Shown: piece after piece, positions 6,969 through 16,547 of the stretch
Position numbering within the stretch: position 1 is the first letter of the stretch
Layout: every line of letters starts with the position of its first letter
DNA from: Azonexus sp.
GTDB taxonomy: Bacteria > Pseudomonadota > Gammaproteobacteria > Burkholderiales > Rhodocyclaceae
DNA: 64,000 nt
Assembly: GCA_030696345.1 (NCBI GenBank)
Contig: JAUYSK010000027.1
Span: forward strand, 248,001 to 312,000
Direction of reading: 5' to 3'
Program-made: the position numbers and the translations under genes
The notes under the pieces: model-generated
Told to the model about the DNA's origin: nothing
What the model saw: the letters and a program-made list of their open reading frames with translations, nothing else
The model's database searches: none

Positions 6969-9335
6969 TCAACGCTTTTTTGCTGCCTTTTTCGTACCAG
7001 GCTTGCTCGCGGGCTTCGCCGTGCGTTTCGCCGTAACTTTGGGGGACGCCTTTTTAGTCGTGACCTTAGACGGCGCCTTGACGATTACTTTTTCCGGAGC
7101 CCGCGCTACTGTTTTCGGCGTATTTCGCCCCATCGACTTCCGTCCCGCCGAACCACCATCAGCCCGGACCAGCACGAAATCGATCTTGTTGGTTTCGAGA
7201 TCGGCCCGAACCAGTTTTACCCGGACCCGGTCGCCCAGACGGAAACGTTGGCCGGTACGTTCGCCCAGCATCTGATGCTTGATGTTGTCGAACTGGAAGT
7301 AGTCCTCGCCCAGTTCGGAGACGTGAACCAAGCCCTCAACGTAAATCGTATCGAGCGCCACGAAGATGCCGAAGGCGGTAACCGCCGAAATCGTACCGTC
7401 GAAGACTTCGCCGATGCGCTCCTTCATGAAGAAGCATTTCAGCCAGTTCTCGACATCGCGCGTTGCTTCGTCGGCGCGCCGCTCGGTCGCCGAACATTGC
7501 AGGCCGATATCGTCCCAGGTTCCGACTGGCGTATAGGTTTCCTTGGCCAGCACCGCCTTGATGGCGCGGTGCACAAGCAGGTCCGGGTAGCGCCGGATCG
7601 GCGAGGTAAAGTGCGTGTAATGCTCATAGGCCAGACCGAAATGGCCCACATTATCGGGGCTGTACATCGCCTGTTTCAGTGAGCGCAGCATCACCGTCTG
7701 CAACAACTGAAAATCGGGGCGCAGTTTGATCTGTTCCAGCAGCACCGCGTAATCCTTGGCGCGCGGATCATCGCCGCCACCCAGTGCCATGCCGAATTCA
7801 CCGAGGAAAGTCCGCAGATTCGTCAGCTTTTCGTCAGACGGCGCGGCATGAACCCGATACAGGCAGGTCTGTTTGTGCGCCGCCAGGAAATCGGAAGCAC
7901 AGACGTTGGCGGCCAGCATGCACTCTTCAATGATGCGATGGGCATCATTGCGAAATACCGGCACGATGTTCTCGATCTTGCCCTGTTCGTTAAACAGCAT
8001 TTGCGTTTCGGTCGTTTCAAAATCGATCGCACCACGCGCGCCTCTAGCCTTGTGCAAGGCGTGAAACAGCTTGTAGAGATCCTTCACCTGAGGTTGCAAG
8101 GCTTTGTAAGTCTCGCCTTCCGGCTTGGCCTCGCCGGACAGCCACGACCAGACCAGGTTATAGGTCAGGCGGGCGTGCGAGCGAAAAACCGCCGGATAGA
8201 AGCGATACTTGCCAATACTGCCGGAGGCGCTGATTTCCATGTCACAAACCATGGCCATCCGCTCGACATCGGGGTTCAGCGAACAGATACCATTCGACAG
8301 TTTCTCCGGCAGCATGGGAATGACGCGGCGCGGGAAATAGACCGAATTTCCACGCTCCATGGCTTCCTTGTCGAGCGCCATGCCCGGCCTGACGTAATGC
8401 GAGACGTCGGCAATCGCCACCACCAACCGCCAGCCACGGCCCCTCTTCTCACAATACACGGCATCGTCGAAATCGCGTGCCGTTTCGCCGTCTATGGTCA
8501 CCAGCGGCAGTTCGCGCAAGTCTTCGCGCCCAACCAGATCAGTCTTCTTGACTTTGTCCGGTAGCTCCTTGTTCTCTTCCAGTGCCTTCCTGGAGAACTC
8601 GAAAGGCAGGTCATGCTTGCGCAGTGCGATTTCGATTTCCATGCCCGGATCGGCATAGGTGCCAAGCACTTCGACAATGCGCCCGATCGGCTGCGAAAAC
8701 TTGCTCGGCTGCTCAATGATCTCGACCATCACCACCTGCCCGGACTCCGGCTTGACCTTCGCCTTTTTCTCCGGCGGCACCAGAATATCCTGCGCGATCC
8801 GCTTGTTTTCAGGCACCACGATGACCACACCATGCTCAACCAGAACCCGGCCTACGACGCGGGTATTGGCCCTTTCAGTCACCTCGACGATGCTGCCCTC
8901 CGGCCGCCCTTTGCGGTCAATGCCCATGATCCGCACCAGGGCACGGTCGCCGTGCAGCGCCTTGCCCATCTGGCGCTGGTCAAGAAAGATGTCGGGACTA
9001 CCATCCTCTGGCACAAGGAATCCGTAGCCATCCGGATGCCCCTGAATCTTTCCTGCGGTCAGACTAGCCCGTTCCGGCAGGATGTAAGCGCCCTTGCGAT
9101 TACGCAGCAACTGGCCTTCACGCTCCATCGCGCCAAGCCGGCGCTGGAACATTTCGCGCTCACTTTCGGAGATATCGAGCAAGCTCAACAATTCAATAAA
9201 ACCAAGCGGTCGCCCTTCGTCAGCCAGCATTTTGGATACGTATTCACGTGACGGCAGCGGCAATTCATAGCGCACCGATTCACGCTCAAAGAAGGGGTCG
9301 GCCCGACGGATTTTGGATAGTTTTTTAATTGACAT
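6969..9335 (-). CDS. rnr: Ribonuclease R
   Basis: 788 residues. Order: N-terminal helix-turn-helix, two cold-shock-like domains, RNB catalytic domain with TIDGETARDFDDAVY (the Asp cluster that holds Mg) and an S1 domain (GTISAVTAFGIFVAL), then a Lys/Ala/Thr-rich tail of about 65 residues ending in TKKAAKKR. RNase R is a 3'-5' exonuclease for structured RNA, rRNA and trans-translation substrates. The open frame continues upstream across the tRNA gene, but ATG at 9335 (MSIKKLSK) follows an AAAGAG site and matches where homologues begin. The basic tail resembles histone H1-like tails seen in other betaproteobacterial RNases. Confidence 0.93.
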   Translation of the reverse strand: MSIKKLSKIRRADPFFERESVRYELPLPSREYVSKMLADEGRPLGFIELLSLLDISESEREMFQRRLGAMEREGQLLRNRKGAYILPERASLTAGKIQGHPDGYGFLVPEDGSPDIFLDQRQMGKALHGDRALVRIMGIDRKGRPEGSIVEVTERANTRVVGRVLVEHGVVIVVPENKRIAQDILVPPEKKAKVKPESGQVVMVEIIEQPSKFSQPIGRIVEVLGTYADPGMEIEIALRKHDLPFEFSRKALEENKELPDKVKKTDLVGREDLRELPLVTIDGETARDFDDAVYCEKRGRGWRLVVAIADVSHYVRPGMALDKEAMERGNSVYFPRRVIPMLPEKLSNGICSLNPDVERMAMVCDMEISASGSIGKYRFYPAVFRSHARLTYNLVWSWLSGEAKPEGETYKALQPQVKDLYKLFHALHKARGARGAIDFETTETQMLFNEQGKIENIVPVFRNDAHRIIEECMLAANVCASDFLAAHKQTCLYRVHAAPSDEKLTNLRTFLGEFGMALGGGDDPRAKDYAVLLEQIKLRPDFQLLQTVMLRSLKQAMYSPDNVGHFGLAYEHYTHFTSPIRRYPDLLVHRAIKAVLAKETYTPVGTWDDIGLQCSATERRADEATRDVENWLKCFFMKERIGEVFDGTISAVTAFGIFVALDTIYVEGLVHVSELGEDYFQFDNIKHQMLGERTGQRFRLGDRVRVKLVRADLETNKIDFVLVRADGGSAGRKSMGRNTPKTVARAPEKVIVKAPSKVTTKKASPKVTAKRTAKPASKPGTKKAAKKR

Positions 9336-9356
9336 CTCTTTTTCTTTCTCTATAAT
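9329..9356 (+). promoter_or_regulatory. Consensus sigma-70 promoter of tRNA-Leu
   Basis: Perfect TTGACA at 9329-9334 and perfect TATAAT at 9351-9356 with a 16-bp spacer, 19 bp before the tRNA. The -35 box overlaps the start codon of the divergent rnr gene (9333-9335). Confidence 0.85.
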
Positions 9357-9375
9357 GGCGGCTCTTCGCACCTGT

Positions 9376-9460
<85 letters not shown>

Positions 9461-9473
9461 GCGATTTTGATAG

Positions 9474-9501
9474 AAGGCCTTGATAAAACAAGGCCTTTTT
9501 T
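9474..9501 (+). terminator. Rho-independent terminator of tRNA-Leu
   Basis: Perfect stem AAGGCCTTG (9474-9482) / CAAGGCCTT (9489-9497), loop ATAAAA, followed by a run of six T. Confidence 0.88.
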
Positions 9502-9685
9502 CATTTCTGCCGTGGGTTTCCTGAAACCGGCCGAAGGCTGATTTCAACTGAGGCACATTGTCTCACAGCAGGCGCCTTGATGCCCTCCAGTAACATTTAC
9601 TCACACTTGCGTACATACCGCCGGTCATCGCCGATGCCGGTGCTGCGTTATTCGGCTTGTCACAACAACACTCACGAGTCGAATC

Positions 9686-10054
9686 ATGAAAAAGACCACC
9701 ACCCTCATTTTGGCCATCAGCCTTGCCCTTGGTTCAGCCGGGACCGCCCAGGCCGATTGGGGCCGTCACGGTGGCTATGGCGGTCATGGTGGCCACCGTC
9801 AACATTACGATGGCGGCCATCGCGGTGGCCACGGCTGGGCCGGACCTGCAGCAATCCTTGCCATTACCGGCCTGGCGATAGGTGCAGCAGCTTACAGTCA
9901 GGCCAATGCCGCACCGGTCTATAGCGCGCCACCCCGCGCCTATCAGCCGCCGCCCGAATCGGGCAACTGGTATTACTGCCAATCCTATGGTCAGTACTAC
10001 CCGTATGTCCGGGACTGCCCCGAGGGCTGGCAAACGGTAATGCCGCCACGCTGA
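9686..10054 (+). CDS. Small exported Gly/His-rich protein of unknown function
   Basis: 122 residues. Signal peptide (MKKTTTLILAISLALG, cleavage after AQA), then a Gly/His/Arg-rich stretch of about 25 residues with GGYGGHGGH-type repeats, a hydrophobic helix (AAILAITGLAIGAAAY), a Pro-rich linker, and a C-terminal aromatic/Cys motif WYYCQSY...YYPYVRDCPEGW. That C-terminal motif is shared by many small secreted proteins of Proteobacteria whose role is not known; the two Cys may form a disulfide. The His cluster could bind metal. It stands alone between the tRNA terminator and the convergent purA gene. Confidence 0.75.
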   Translation: MKKTTTLILAISLALGSAGTAQADWGRHGGYGGHGGHRQHYDGGHRGGHGWAGPAAILAITGLAIGAAAYSQANAAPVYSAPPRAYQPPPESGNWYYCQSYGQYYPYVRDCPEGWQTVMPPR

Positions 10055-10061
10055 AATTGAA

Positions 10062-10082
10062 AACGGGCCAAATAGGCCCGTT
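10062..10082 (-). terminator. Terminator of the purA end of the hfq-purA run
   Basis: Stem AACGGGCC / GGCCCGTT with loop AAATA. Read on the minus strand it is followed by TTTTCAATTT, so it suits the leftward purA transcript. It directly abuts repeat copy B. Confidence 0.7.
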
Positions 10083-10120
10083 GACCGCGCCCCGCAGGAA
10101 GTACCCTTGGGGTGCAGCAA
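10078..10120 (-). repeat. 43-bp dispersed repeat, copy B
   Basis: Identical to copy C (54987-55029) at 38 of 43 positions by hand alignment. It lies in the 3' untranslated region of purA, 12 bp after the stop codon, between the gene and its terminator hairpin. The right part GTACCCTTGGGGTGC can form a short hairpin. Confidence 0.75.
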
Positions 10121-10132
10121 CTGCAAACCGAA

Positions 10133-11440
10133 TCAGTTGAACGGATGCTGCTTGAGAATGGTCTCGTCGCGCTCGGGGCCGGTCGACACAATGGCGATCG
10201 GCACTTCGCACAAGGTTTCCAGGCGGTTCAGGTAGGCCTGGGCGTTAGCCGGCAGGTCTTCCCAGCGCTTGACGCCGAACGTCGTACCGCTCCAGCCCGG
10301 CATGGTTTCGTAGATTGGCTCGCAACGGGCCACCTCATCGGCGCCGATCGGCAATAGATCGATCACCTGACCATCCAGCTTATAGCCGGTACAGATACTC
10401 AATTCCTCGAGACCATCCAGCACGTCGAGCTTGGTGATGCACAGCCCGGTCAAGCCATTGATACGACCCGAACGACGTAGTGCAGCAGCATCGAACCAGC
10501 CACAGCGGCGCTTGCGTCCGGTCACGGTACCGAACTCCTTGCCAACCTGCGACATCTGGTAACCCGGCACGCCTTTGGTTTCGATATCAAGTTCGCTCGG
10601 GAAGGGACCGCCACCAACGCGGGTGCAGTAAGCCTTGGTAATACCCAGCACGTAATGCAGCATGCCGGGGCCGATGCCTGCACCGGCGGAAGCCTGACCG
10701 GCTACGCAATTCGACGAGGTGACGAACGGATAGGTTCCGTGGTCGATATCGAGCAGCGTGCCTTGCGCGCCCTCGAACAGCATGTTCTTGCCTGCCTTGT
10801 TGGCGGCATAGAGCGCAGCCGATACATCGGCAACCATCGGCCGGATGTGTTCGGCATCGGCCATCGCCTGGTCGAGAACCATTTGATAATCGACTGACGG
10901 TGCCTTGAAATACTGGGTGAGCACGAAGTTGTGATATTCCAGCACTTCCTTCAGCTTCTCGGCAAAACGCTCGGGATGGAACAGGTCATAGACGCGCAAG
11001 CCACGACGGGAAACCTTGTCCTCGTAGGTCGGGCCAATGCCCTTGCCGGTCGTGCCGATTTTCTGGGCGTCAGACTTGGCGCCTTCGCGTGCCTTGTCGA
11101 TGGCCGAGTGGTAAGGCAGGATGATCGGGCAGCCTGGGCTGATTTTCAGGCGGGAACGGACGTCGATGCCACCCTTTTCCAGTTCGGCGATTTCAGACAG
11201 CAGATGGTGAATATCGAGCACCACACCGTTACCAATGTAGCAATCCACACCATCACGCACGATGCCGGAAGGTACCAGGTTCAGCTTGTAGACCTGTTCG
11301 CCAACGACCAGCGTATGGCCGGCGTTGTGACCGCCCTGAAAGCGCACCACGCCGCTGGCATGGTCAGTCAGCCAATCAACGATCTTTCCCTTCCCCTCAT
11401 CGCCCCACTGGGTACCCACCACGATGACATTTTTGGCCAT
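10133..11440 (-). CDS. purA: Adenylosuccinate synthetase
   Basis: 435 residues, full length. The N-terminal [11 protein letters not shown] carries the catalytic Asp and the GTP-binding loop; [12 protein letters not shown] holds the catalytic His; the later motifs [14 protein letters not shown] and the C-terminal NRLE region are those of the family. It joins IMP and aspartate with GTP hydrolysis in AMP synthesis. It lies 3 nt downstream of hisZ at the end of the hfq-to-purA run, the usual betaproteobacterial order. Confidence 0.96.
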   Translation of the reverse strand: MAKNVIVVGTQWGDEGKGKIVDWLTDHASGVVRFQGGHNAGHTLVVGEQVYKLNLVPSGIVRDGVDCYIGNGVVLDIHHLLSEIAELEKGGIDVRSRLKISPGCPIILPYHSAIDKAREGAKSDAQKIGTTGKGIGPTYEDKVSRRGLRVYDLFHPERFAEKLKEVLEYHNFVLTQYFKAPSVDYQMVLDQAMADAEHIRPMVADVSAALYAANKAGKNMLFEGAQGTLLDIDHGTYPFVTSSNCVAGQASAGAGIGPGMLHYVLGITKAYCTRVGGGPFPSELDIETKGVPGYQMSQVGKEFGTVTGRKRRCGWFDAAALRRSGRINGLTGLCITKLDVLDGLEELSICTGYKLDGQVIDLLPIGADEVARCEPIYETMPGWSGTTFGVKRWEDLPANAQAYLNRLETLCEVPIAIVSTGPERDETILKQHPFN

Positions 11441-11443
11441 TTT

Positions 11444-12598
11444 CTAGTCCTCTTGTATAGCTTCAATAATCCATTGCCCACCAACCTGAACGAGTTTTCG
11501 ATCGCAGGCAGGGCCTTCACAGGCAGTTTCGCCCGGTAGCAGTTCAACGACGACTTCGCCCTGCCCCCGCAGGGCGGCGATATGTGCAGCCAACAGCTTG
11601 TCATGTCCAGCACAGGAGGCGAGTATCGCCCCCATCTGCCGCCTCGCCGGAACAAGACGGGCGACTTCGCGCAAATCCATCGAGAAACCGGTGGCTGGAC
11701 GGGCTCGACCGAAGGTCTTGCCAGCACCGTCATATCGACCACCCAGAGCAATCGCTGCCGGATAGCCCGGACAGTAGGCGGCAAAAACAACCCCATTGTG
11801 ATAGTGGTACCCGCGCAGGTCAGACAAGTCGATCGAGAATGGCAGTTCCGGCGCGGCCTCAAACAAGTGACGCAAGCCTTCAAGCGCAGCAGCAATCGCC
11901 GGCAAGGCGGGCAATTCGGCGGCGGCACGTTGCAATACTTCGACTCCGCCGTAAAGCTGCGGCAAGACGATCAGTGCTTCACGATAGGGTGAAGGCACGT
12001 GAGCACAGGCTTCCGTCAATGCAGGGACGTCCTTGGTCTGCAACAGGCTGAGTACGTATTCTTCGGCCTCTTGCGGCAATCCAGCGGCTTCAGCCAACGC
12101 CCGGAATATTCCGACATGACCAAGATCAATGCGGCTGATCGGCAATTTGATCGACTCGAACGCCCCCGCCATCAGACGAATGATGTCGAGATCCGCCGCG
12201 ATACCGGCGTAGCCGTACAATTCAGCGCCAATCTGCACTGGCTCACGCCCCGCTGAAACGCTTGCCGGCAGTGTGTGCAAGACGCTGCCGCAATAGCTCA
12301 GGCGAGTCACACCCTGATGATTCAGCAGATGCGCGTCGATCCGGGCTGCCTGCGGCGTGATGTCGGCACGCACCGCCATCGTCCGCCCGGAAAGCTGGTC
12401 GACCAATTTGAAGGTGCGCAGATTGAGATCCTGGCCGGCGCCGGTCAGCAGCGACTCCAGATACTCCAGCATCGGCGGCATGACGAACTCGAAGCCACGC
12501 GCCCGAAAATGATCAAGGACGGTACGACGCAGACCTTCTATGCGCGCGGCTTCTGCCGGCAGCGCGTCGGCAATGTATTCAGGTAACAGCCAGTTCAT
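11444..12598 (-). CDS. hisZ: ATP phosphoribosyltransferase regulatory subunit HisZ
   Basis: 384 residues that look like a histidyl-tRNA synthetase core without tRNA-binding parts: class II motif 2 region (RAHLL..., [13 protein letters not shown]) and the HisS-like segment [14 protein letters not shown] near residue 275. HisZ pairs with short-form HisG in the first step of histidine synthesis and confers feedback control. Position between DUF2065 and purA is conserved in Betaproteobacteria. It overlaps the DUF2065 gene by 4 nt. A true hisS is also present in the window (19679-20968), which supports the HisZ call. Confidence 0.92.
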   Translation of the reverse strand: MNWLLPEYIADALPAEAARIEGLRRTVLDHFRARGFEFVMPPMLEYLESLLTGAGQDLNLRTFKLVDQLSGRTMAVRADITPQAARIDAHLLNHQGVTRLSYCGSVLHTLPASVSAGREPVQIGAELYGYAGIAADLDIIRLMAGAFESIKLPISRIDLGHVGIFRALAEAAGLPQEAEEYVLSLLQTKDVPALTEACAHVPSPYREALIVLPQLYGGVEVLQRAAAELPALPAIAAALEGLRHLFEAAPELPFSIDLSDLRGYHYHNGVVFAAYCPGYPAAIALGGRYDGAGKTFGRARPATGFSMDLREVARLVPARRQMGAILASCAGHDKLLAAHIAALRGQGEVVVELLPGETACEGPACDRKLVQVGGQWIIEAIQED

Positions 12599-12780
12599 GA
12601 AAATAACGCTAGAAGGATAAGGCCAATCAGCATCGAGGTCAGACCAACGAAGCGTATCTGCCCGTCCGAAAATTGAATGAGGCGGCGAAAGGTTTCACGC
12701 CAGGCCGCCGGCGCAATAAAGGGCATCAGGCCTTCGAGCACAAGCATAAGCGCGAAGGCAAGCAGGATGGTCGATGTCAT
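12595..12780 (-). CDS. DUF2065 small membrane protein (YjeT-like)
   Basis: 61 residues with two hydrophobic segments, one at each end, and the central motif [13 protein letters not shown]2065 proteins are encoded beside hflKC in many Proteobacteria but have no proven function. It overlaps hflC and hisZ by 4 nt on the two sides, so translation is coupled. Confidence 0.88.
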   Translation of the reverse strand: MTSTILLAFALMLVLEGLMPFIAPAAWRETFRRLIQFSDGQIRFVGLTSMLIGLILLALFS

Positions 12781-13664
12781 TTGCCCTTGTCGTTGCCACG
12801 ACCGACGCTCTTCATGTACTTGAAGAAATCGGAATTTGGCTCGACTACCAGAACATCGTTCTTGCTCTTGAAGCTGCCACGATAGGCTTCAAGGCTACGA
12901 TAAAAGGCATAAAACTCGGGATTGGCACTGAACGCCCCGGCATAGATTGCCGAAGCCTTGGCATCGCCCTCGCCTTTGATCTTCTGCGCATCACGGTAAG
13001 CATCGGCCACAATGATTTCGCGCTGACGATCAGCATCGGCACGGATCTTTTCAGCCTCGGCGGAACCTTCCGAACGTAATTCGTTGGCAACGCGTTTGCG
13101 TTCTGCCTCCATACGGCGGTACACCGCATCGCTCACCTCGGTCGGCAATTCGACGCGCTTCAGGCGCACGTCGACAATCTGGACGCCAATCTTGCGCGCG
13201 TCGGCATCAGCCTTCTCACGCATTTGCTCCATGATCTTGTCGCGCTCACCGGAAACCACGTCATGCACTGTCCGCTTGCCGAATTCCTCACGCAGACCAG
13301 CATTGACGGTCTGGTTCAAACGCGTCTTTGCCCGTGTTTCATCGCCGCTGACCGAGATGTAATAGAGGTTGGGGTCAACGATGCGCCACTTGATATAGGA
13401 ATCGACCAGAACGTTCTTCTTTTCGGAAGTGATGAAACGTTCCGGTTCGGCGTTATCCAGCGTGATGATGCGCTTTTCGAAATAACGGACATTCTGGATC
13501 ATCGGAATCTTGAAATTCAGACCCGGCTCGGTAAGTACCCGCTTGACTTCACCCAACTGGAATACCAGCGCGTACTGACGCTGATCGACGGTAAAGATGG
13601 ACATCGCCAGGACTACCAGCACGGTGGCGACAATGGCGCCCAACAGATTGATACGCGGACTCAT
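12777..13664 (-). CDS. hflC: HflC, modulator subunit of FtsH protease
   Basis: 295 residues: one N-terminal membrane segment (LLGAIVATVLVVLAMSIF), then an SPFH/band-7 domain and a long helical region rich in Glu, Arg and Ala. HflC and HflK form a large membrane cage around FtsH. ATG at 13664 overlaps the hflK stop codon (TGATG); the TTG just before it is not needed. Confidence 0.94.
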   Translation of the reverse strand: MSPRINLLGAIVATVLVVLAMSIFTVDQRQYALVFQLGEVKRVLTEPGLNFKIPMIQNVRYFEKRIITLDNAEPERFITSEKKNVLVDSYIKWRIVDPNLYYISVSGDETRAKTRLNQTVNAGLREEFGKRTVHDVVSGERDKIMEQMREKADADARKIGVQIVDVRLKRVELPTEVSDAVYRRMEAERKRVANELRSEGSAEAEKIRADADRQREIIVADAYRDAQKIKGEGDAKASAIYAGAFSANPEFYAFYRSLEAYRGSFKSKNDVLVVEPNSDFFKYMKSVGRGNDKGK

Positions 13665-14980
13665 CAACGTCCCTCCCGATCACGCGAGCGCAACGAACCT
13701 TCGCGCGAAGTTCCAGAATACGAGCCACCACCCACTTGTGGAGCCTTCTCAAGTTGCGGCGGAGCTTCCGACGATAACTGGCCGGATGGCTTGGCAACGG
13801 CAGTATTGGCAGCAGGTGCCTCTACCGGTCCAACCTGCGCCGCAGTCATGCCAGCAGCCGACTGCATCAGCTTGTCGAGCGGCAGATAGAGCAGATTGCC
13901 CTGCCCCTTGGCATCGACCAGAACCTTGCTGGTATTGGCATAGACCTGCTGCATAGTTTCCAGGTAAAGACGCTGCCGAGTCACTTCCGGAGCCTTGGCA
14001 TATTCGACCTGAACCTGTTTGAAGCGCGAGGCATCACCTTCAGCCGTCGAAATGACACGCTGCTTGTGGCCATTGGCTTCTTCGAGCAGACGTGCGGCCG
14101 TACCCTTGGCTTTCGGAATCACATCGTTGGCATAAGCCTGACCTTCGTTCTTCTGGCGCTCACGGTCCTGACCGGCCTTGACAGCATCGTCGAAAGCCGA
14201 CTGTACCTGCTCGGGCGGCTGGGCATTCTGCATGGTGACCTTGGAAACCATGATGCCGCTCTTGTAGCGATCGAGAATGTCCTGCATCAATTTGGCGGCC
14301 TGCGTCGCAATCTGCTCGCGGCCTTCGTAAAGAACGAAATTCATCTCACTCTTGCCGACGATTTCGCGGACGGCGGATTCAGCAGCCCCCATCACCGCCT
14401 CATCGGTCGAGCGATTATTGAACAGGTACTCAACAGGGTCTTTCAATATGTACTGGACAGCAAACTGGATGTTTACGATGTTCTCGTCATCGGTCAGCAT
14501 CAAAGCTTCTTTCAGCACCTTGTTACGTTCCGTGCCGCGATAACCGATTTCCAGCGTCCTGACGCCGGACAAATTGACCAATTCATGCGACTGGAAGGGC
14601 GACGGAAAACGCCAGCGCAGGCCGGGGTCGGTCGATTCCTTGTAGCTGCCAAACTGCAGCACGATACCGCGTTGTGAGGCATCAACAATATAGAAGCCGG
14701 AAGCCAGCCAGACGACGGCGACCAGGCCAGCAATCAGGCCAATACCGCCACCGAGAAATTTCGGATTGAAATCAATGTTTGGCATGCGCGGACCGTCACC
14801 GCCGCCATTGCCGCCACCGCCGCCTTTCTTGCCGAACATGCCGGTCAGCTTGCGATTGAAATCGCGCCACAGTTCTTCGAGATCGGGCGGACCATCGTTG
14901 GGGCGACGGGGTCCGCCACCACTGGGCTTATCACCATCGTTACCACCGCGGTTACCCCATTGAGGGTCATTTAGCGACAT
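13664..14980 (-). CDS. hflK: HflK, modulator subunit of FtsH protease
   Basis: 438 residues: Gly/Pro-rich N-terminal cytoplasmic part with GGGGGNGGGDG, membrane segment near residues 80-100 (IGLIAGLVAVVWLASGFY), SPFH domain (GIVLQFGSYKES) and a Pro/Gly/Ser-rich C-terminal tail. ATG at 14980 (MSLNDPQWG) is preferred over the one at 15004 because homologues start there and a TAGG motif lies upstream. Partner of HflC in the FtsH complex. Confidence 0.94.
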   Translation of the reverse strand: MSLNDPQWGNRGGNDGDKPSGGGPRRPNDGPPDLEELWRDFNRKLTGMFGKKGGGGGNGGGDGPRMPNIDFNPKFLGGGIGLIAGLVAVVWLASGFYIVDASQRGIVLQFGSYKESTDPGLRWRFPSPFQSHELVNLSGVRTLEIGYRGTERNKVLKEALMLTDDENIVNIQFAVQYILKDPVEYLFNNRSTDEAVMGAAESAVREIVGKSEMNFVLYEGREQIATQAAKLMQDILDRYKSGIMVSKVTMQNAQPPEQVQSAFDDAVKAGQDRERQKNEGQAYANDVIPKAKGTAARLLEEANGHKQRVISTAEGDASRFKQVQVEYAKAPEVTRQRLYLETMQQVYANTSKVLVDAKGQGNLLYLPLDKLMQSAAGMTAAQVGPVEAPAANTAVAKPSGQLSSEAPPQLEKAPQVGGGSYSGTSREGSLRSRDREGR

Positions 14981-15016
14981 AAAAATACCTAGCGTAGGAA
15001 TCATGGAGTTTGGGAT

Positions 15017-16171
15017 TCAGTTAGTGTAATCATATTGGGCTTCATGCTCAGCTTCAGCCAAAGCTTTCCGCCTTGCCTCAGCCTTTGCCCGGGCATATTC
15101 GGCCAGGGATTCGCGTAGCAAATCCAGACCATCTCCCGAGCGCGCACTGACGCGAACGCGCGCGATATTACCATATTCGTCTCGTTCGACTCCCGGAGAG
15201 GCGTCGGTCAGATCGATCTTGTTCCAGGCGATCACCTGCCGCATCTGGCTGGCACCGATTTCTTCAAGTACTTTATTAACCTCCTCGATTTGCTCATCAC
15301 GTGCGTGGCTGGCACTATCCACCACATGCAGAAGCAGATCCGCATCGATGGCAGCTTCGAGTGTGGCATGAAAGGCATCAACCAGCGAGTGAGGCAGATC
15401 CCGGATAAAGCCAACGGTGTCGGAAATCACGATATTTCCGGCGCCTTCGATCCACAGCTTGCGGGAAGTTGTATCAAGCGTGGCAAACAACTGATTGGCC
15501 GCAAAGACGCCAGCATGGGTCAGCGCATTAAACAAGGTAGATTTGCCAGCATTGGTATAACCAACCAGCGAAACATTCAGCGTATCGCCACGCCGGCGCG
15601 CCTTGCGCTGGACACCGCGTTGCCGCGAGAGCTTCTCCAGGCGTTCTTTGAGCAACTTGACCCGGTTGCCGAGCAAACGACGATCGGTTTCAAGCTGAGT
15701 CTCGCCTGGTCCGCGCATACCGATACCACCGCGTTGCCGTTCGAGGTGAGTCCAGCCACGCACCAGACGCGTCGACAAGTGTTCAAGTTGCGCCAATTCG
15801 ACCTGCAACTTGCCCTCGGCGCTGGCTGCGCGCAAGGCAAAGATATCGAGAATCAGGCTGGTTCGGTCGATCACGCGACATTTGAGTTCGCGTTCCAGAT
15901 TACGTTCCTGTGCCGGCGACAATTCGTGATTAAAAATCACCAGATCGGATTCGCCGGCCGCCAGCATCGCCGCAATTTCCTGCACCTTGCCTTTGCCAGC
16001 GAAGGTTTTTGGATCGGGACTATGCCGCCGGCCAGAAACTTCTGCGACCACTATCGCCCCCGCCGACTCGGCCAGCAGCCGGACTTCTTCCAGCTGATCC
16101 TCAAGGTCTGGTTGACCGAAGTCAAGCTGAACGATCACCGCACGTTCAACGGCGGCAGGTCGTTCAGTCAT
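15017..16171 (-). CDS. hflX: GTPase HflX
   Basis: 384 residues: N-terminal HflX domain with the Gly-rich GIGMRGPGETQLETDRR signature, then a GTPase domain with G1 GYTNAGKST, G3 DTVGF and G4 NKID. HflX binds and splits stalled 70S ribosomes, especially under heat stress. It lies between hfq and hflK as in most Beta- and Gammaproteobacteria. Confidence 0.95.
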   Translation of the reverse strand: MTERPAAVERAVIVQLDFGQPDLEDQLEEVRLLAESAGAIVVAEVSGRRHSPDPKTFAGKGKVQEIAAMLAAGESDLVIFNHELSPAQERNLERELKCRVIDRTSLILDIFALRAASAEGKLQVELAQLEHLSTRLVRGWTHLERQRGGIGMRGPGETQLETDRRLLGNRVKLLKERLEKLSRQRGVQRKARRRGDTLNVSLVGYTNAGKSTLFNALTHAGVFAANQLFATLDTTSRKLWIEGAGNIVISDTVGFIRDLPHSLVDAFHATLEAAIDADLLLHVVDSASHARDEQIEEVNKVLEEIGASQMRQVIAWNKIDLTDASPGVERDEYGNIARVRVSARSGDGLDLLRESLAEYARAKAEARRKALAEAEHEAQYDYTN

Positions 16172-16231
16172 GGGCGTTTCCGGGAGGGAGAAGCAGAGGC
16201 CCGCCAGCTTGACGGGCCTTGGAACGGGGGA

Positions 16232-16471
16232 TTATTCGTCCGCCGCCTGTTCTTGCTGGAGATTGACCGGGCGAGCCGGAACCACCGTTGAGATAGCGTG
16301 CTTGTACACCATCTGGGTAACCGTGTTCTTCAACAGCACAACGTACTGATCGAAGGATTCAACCTGGCCCTGCAATTTGATCCCGTTTACCAGGTAAATT
16401 GAGACGGGAACATGCTCGCGACGGAGAGCGTTAAGGAAGGGGTCTTGTAAGAGTTGCCCTTTATTGCTCAT
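16232..16471 (-). CDS. hfq: RNA chaperone Hfq
   Basis: 79 residues. Sm1 motif ([31 protein letters not shown]) and Sm2 motif ([10 protein letters not shown]) are complete, including the proximal-face YKH. Hfq hexamers match sRNAs to mRNAs. Ribosome site GGAGTC lies before the ATG. It is the first gene of the hfq-hflX-hflK-hflC group and has its own promoter candidate. Confidence 0.97.
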   Translation of the reverse strand: MSNKGQLLQDPFLNALRREHVPVSIYLVNGIKLQGQVESFDQYVVLLKNTVTQMVYKHAISTVVPARPVNLQQEQAADE

Positions 16472-16506
16472 GGTGTGGACTCCATGTATGTTGTTATGAG
16501 TTGCCT

Positions 16507-16535
16507 AATGTACCCAAAATAGTTCGGGTTGCCAA
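16507..16535 (-). promoter_or_regulatory. Candidate sigma-70 promoter of hfq
   Basis: On the minus strand, TTGGCA (16530-16535) and TACATT (16507-16512) are separated by 17 bp, about 35 bp upstream of the hfq start codon and inside the der-hfq gap. Confidence 0.5.
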
Positions 16536-16547
16536 AGCATTTAGGGA

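Noticed and set aside
9740..9840. Gly/His codon repeats considered as a CRISPR-like or tandem repeat array
   Set aside because: They are irregular GGTGGC/CATGG codon repeats inside a coding gene; no spacer structure.
15290..16291. 333-residue plus-strand frame opposite hflX
   Set aside because: Antisense shadow of a well-supported GTPase gene.
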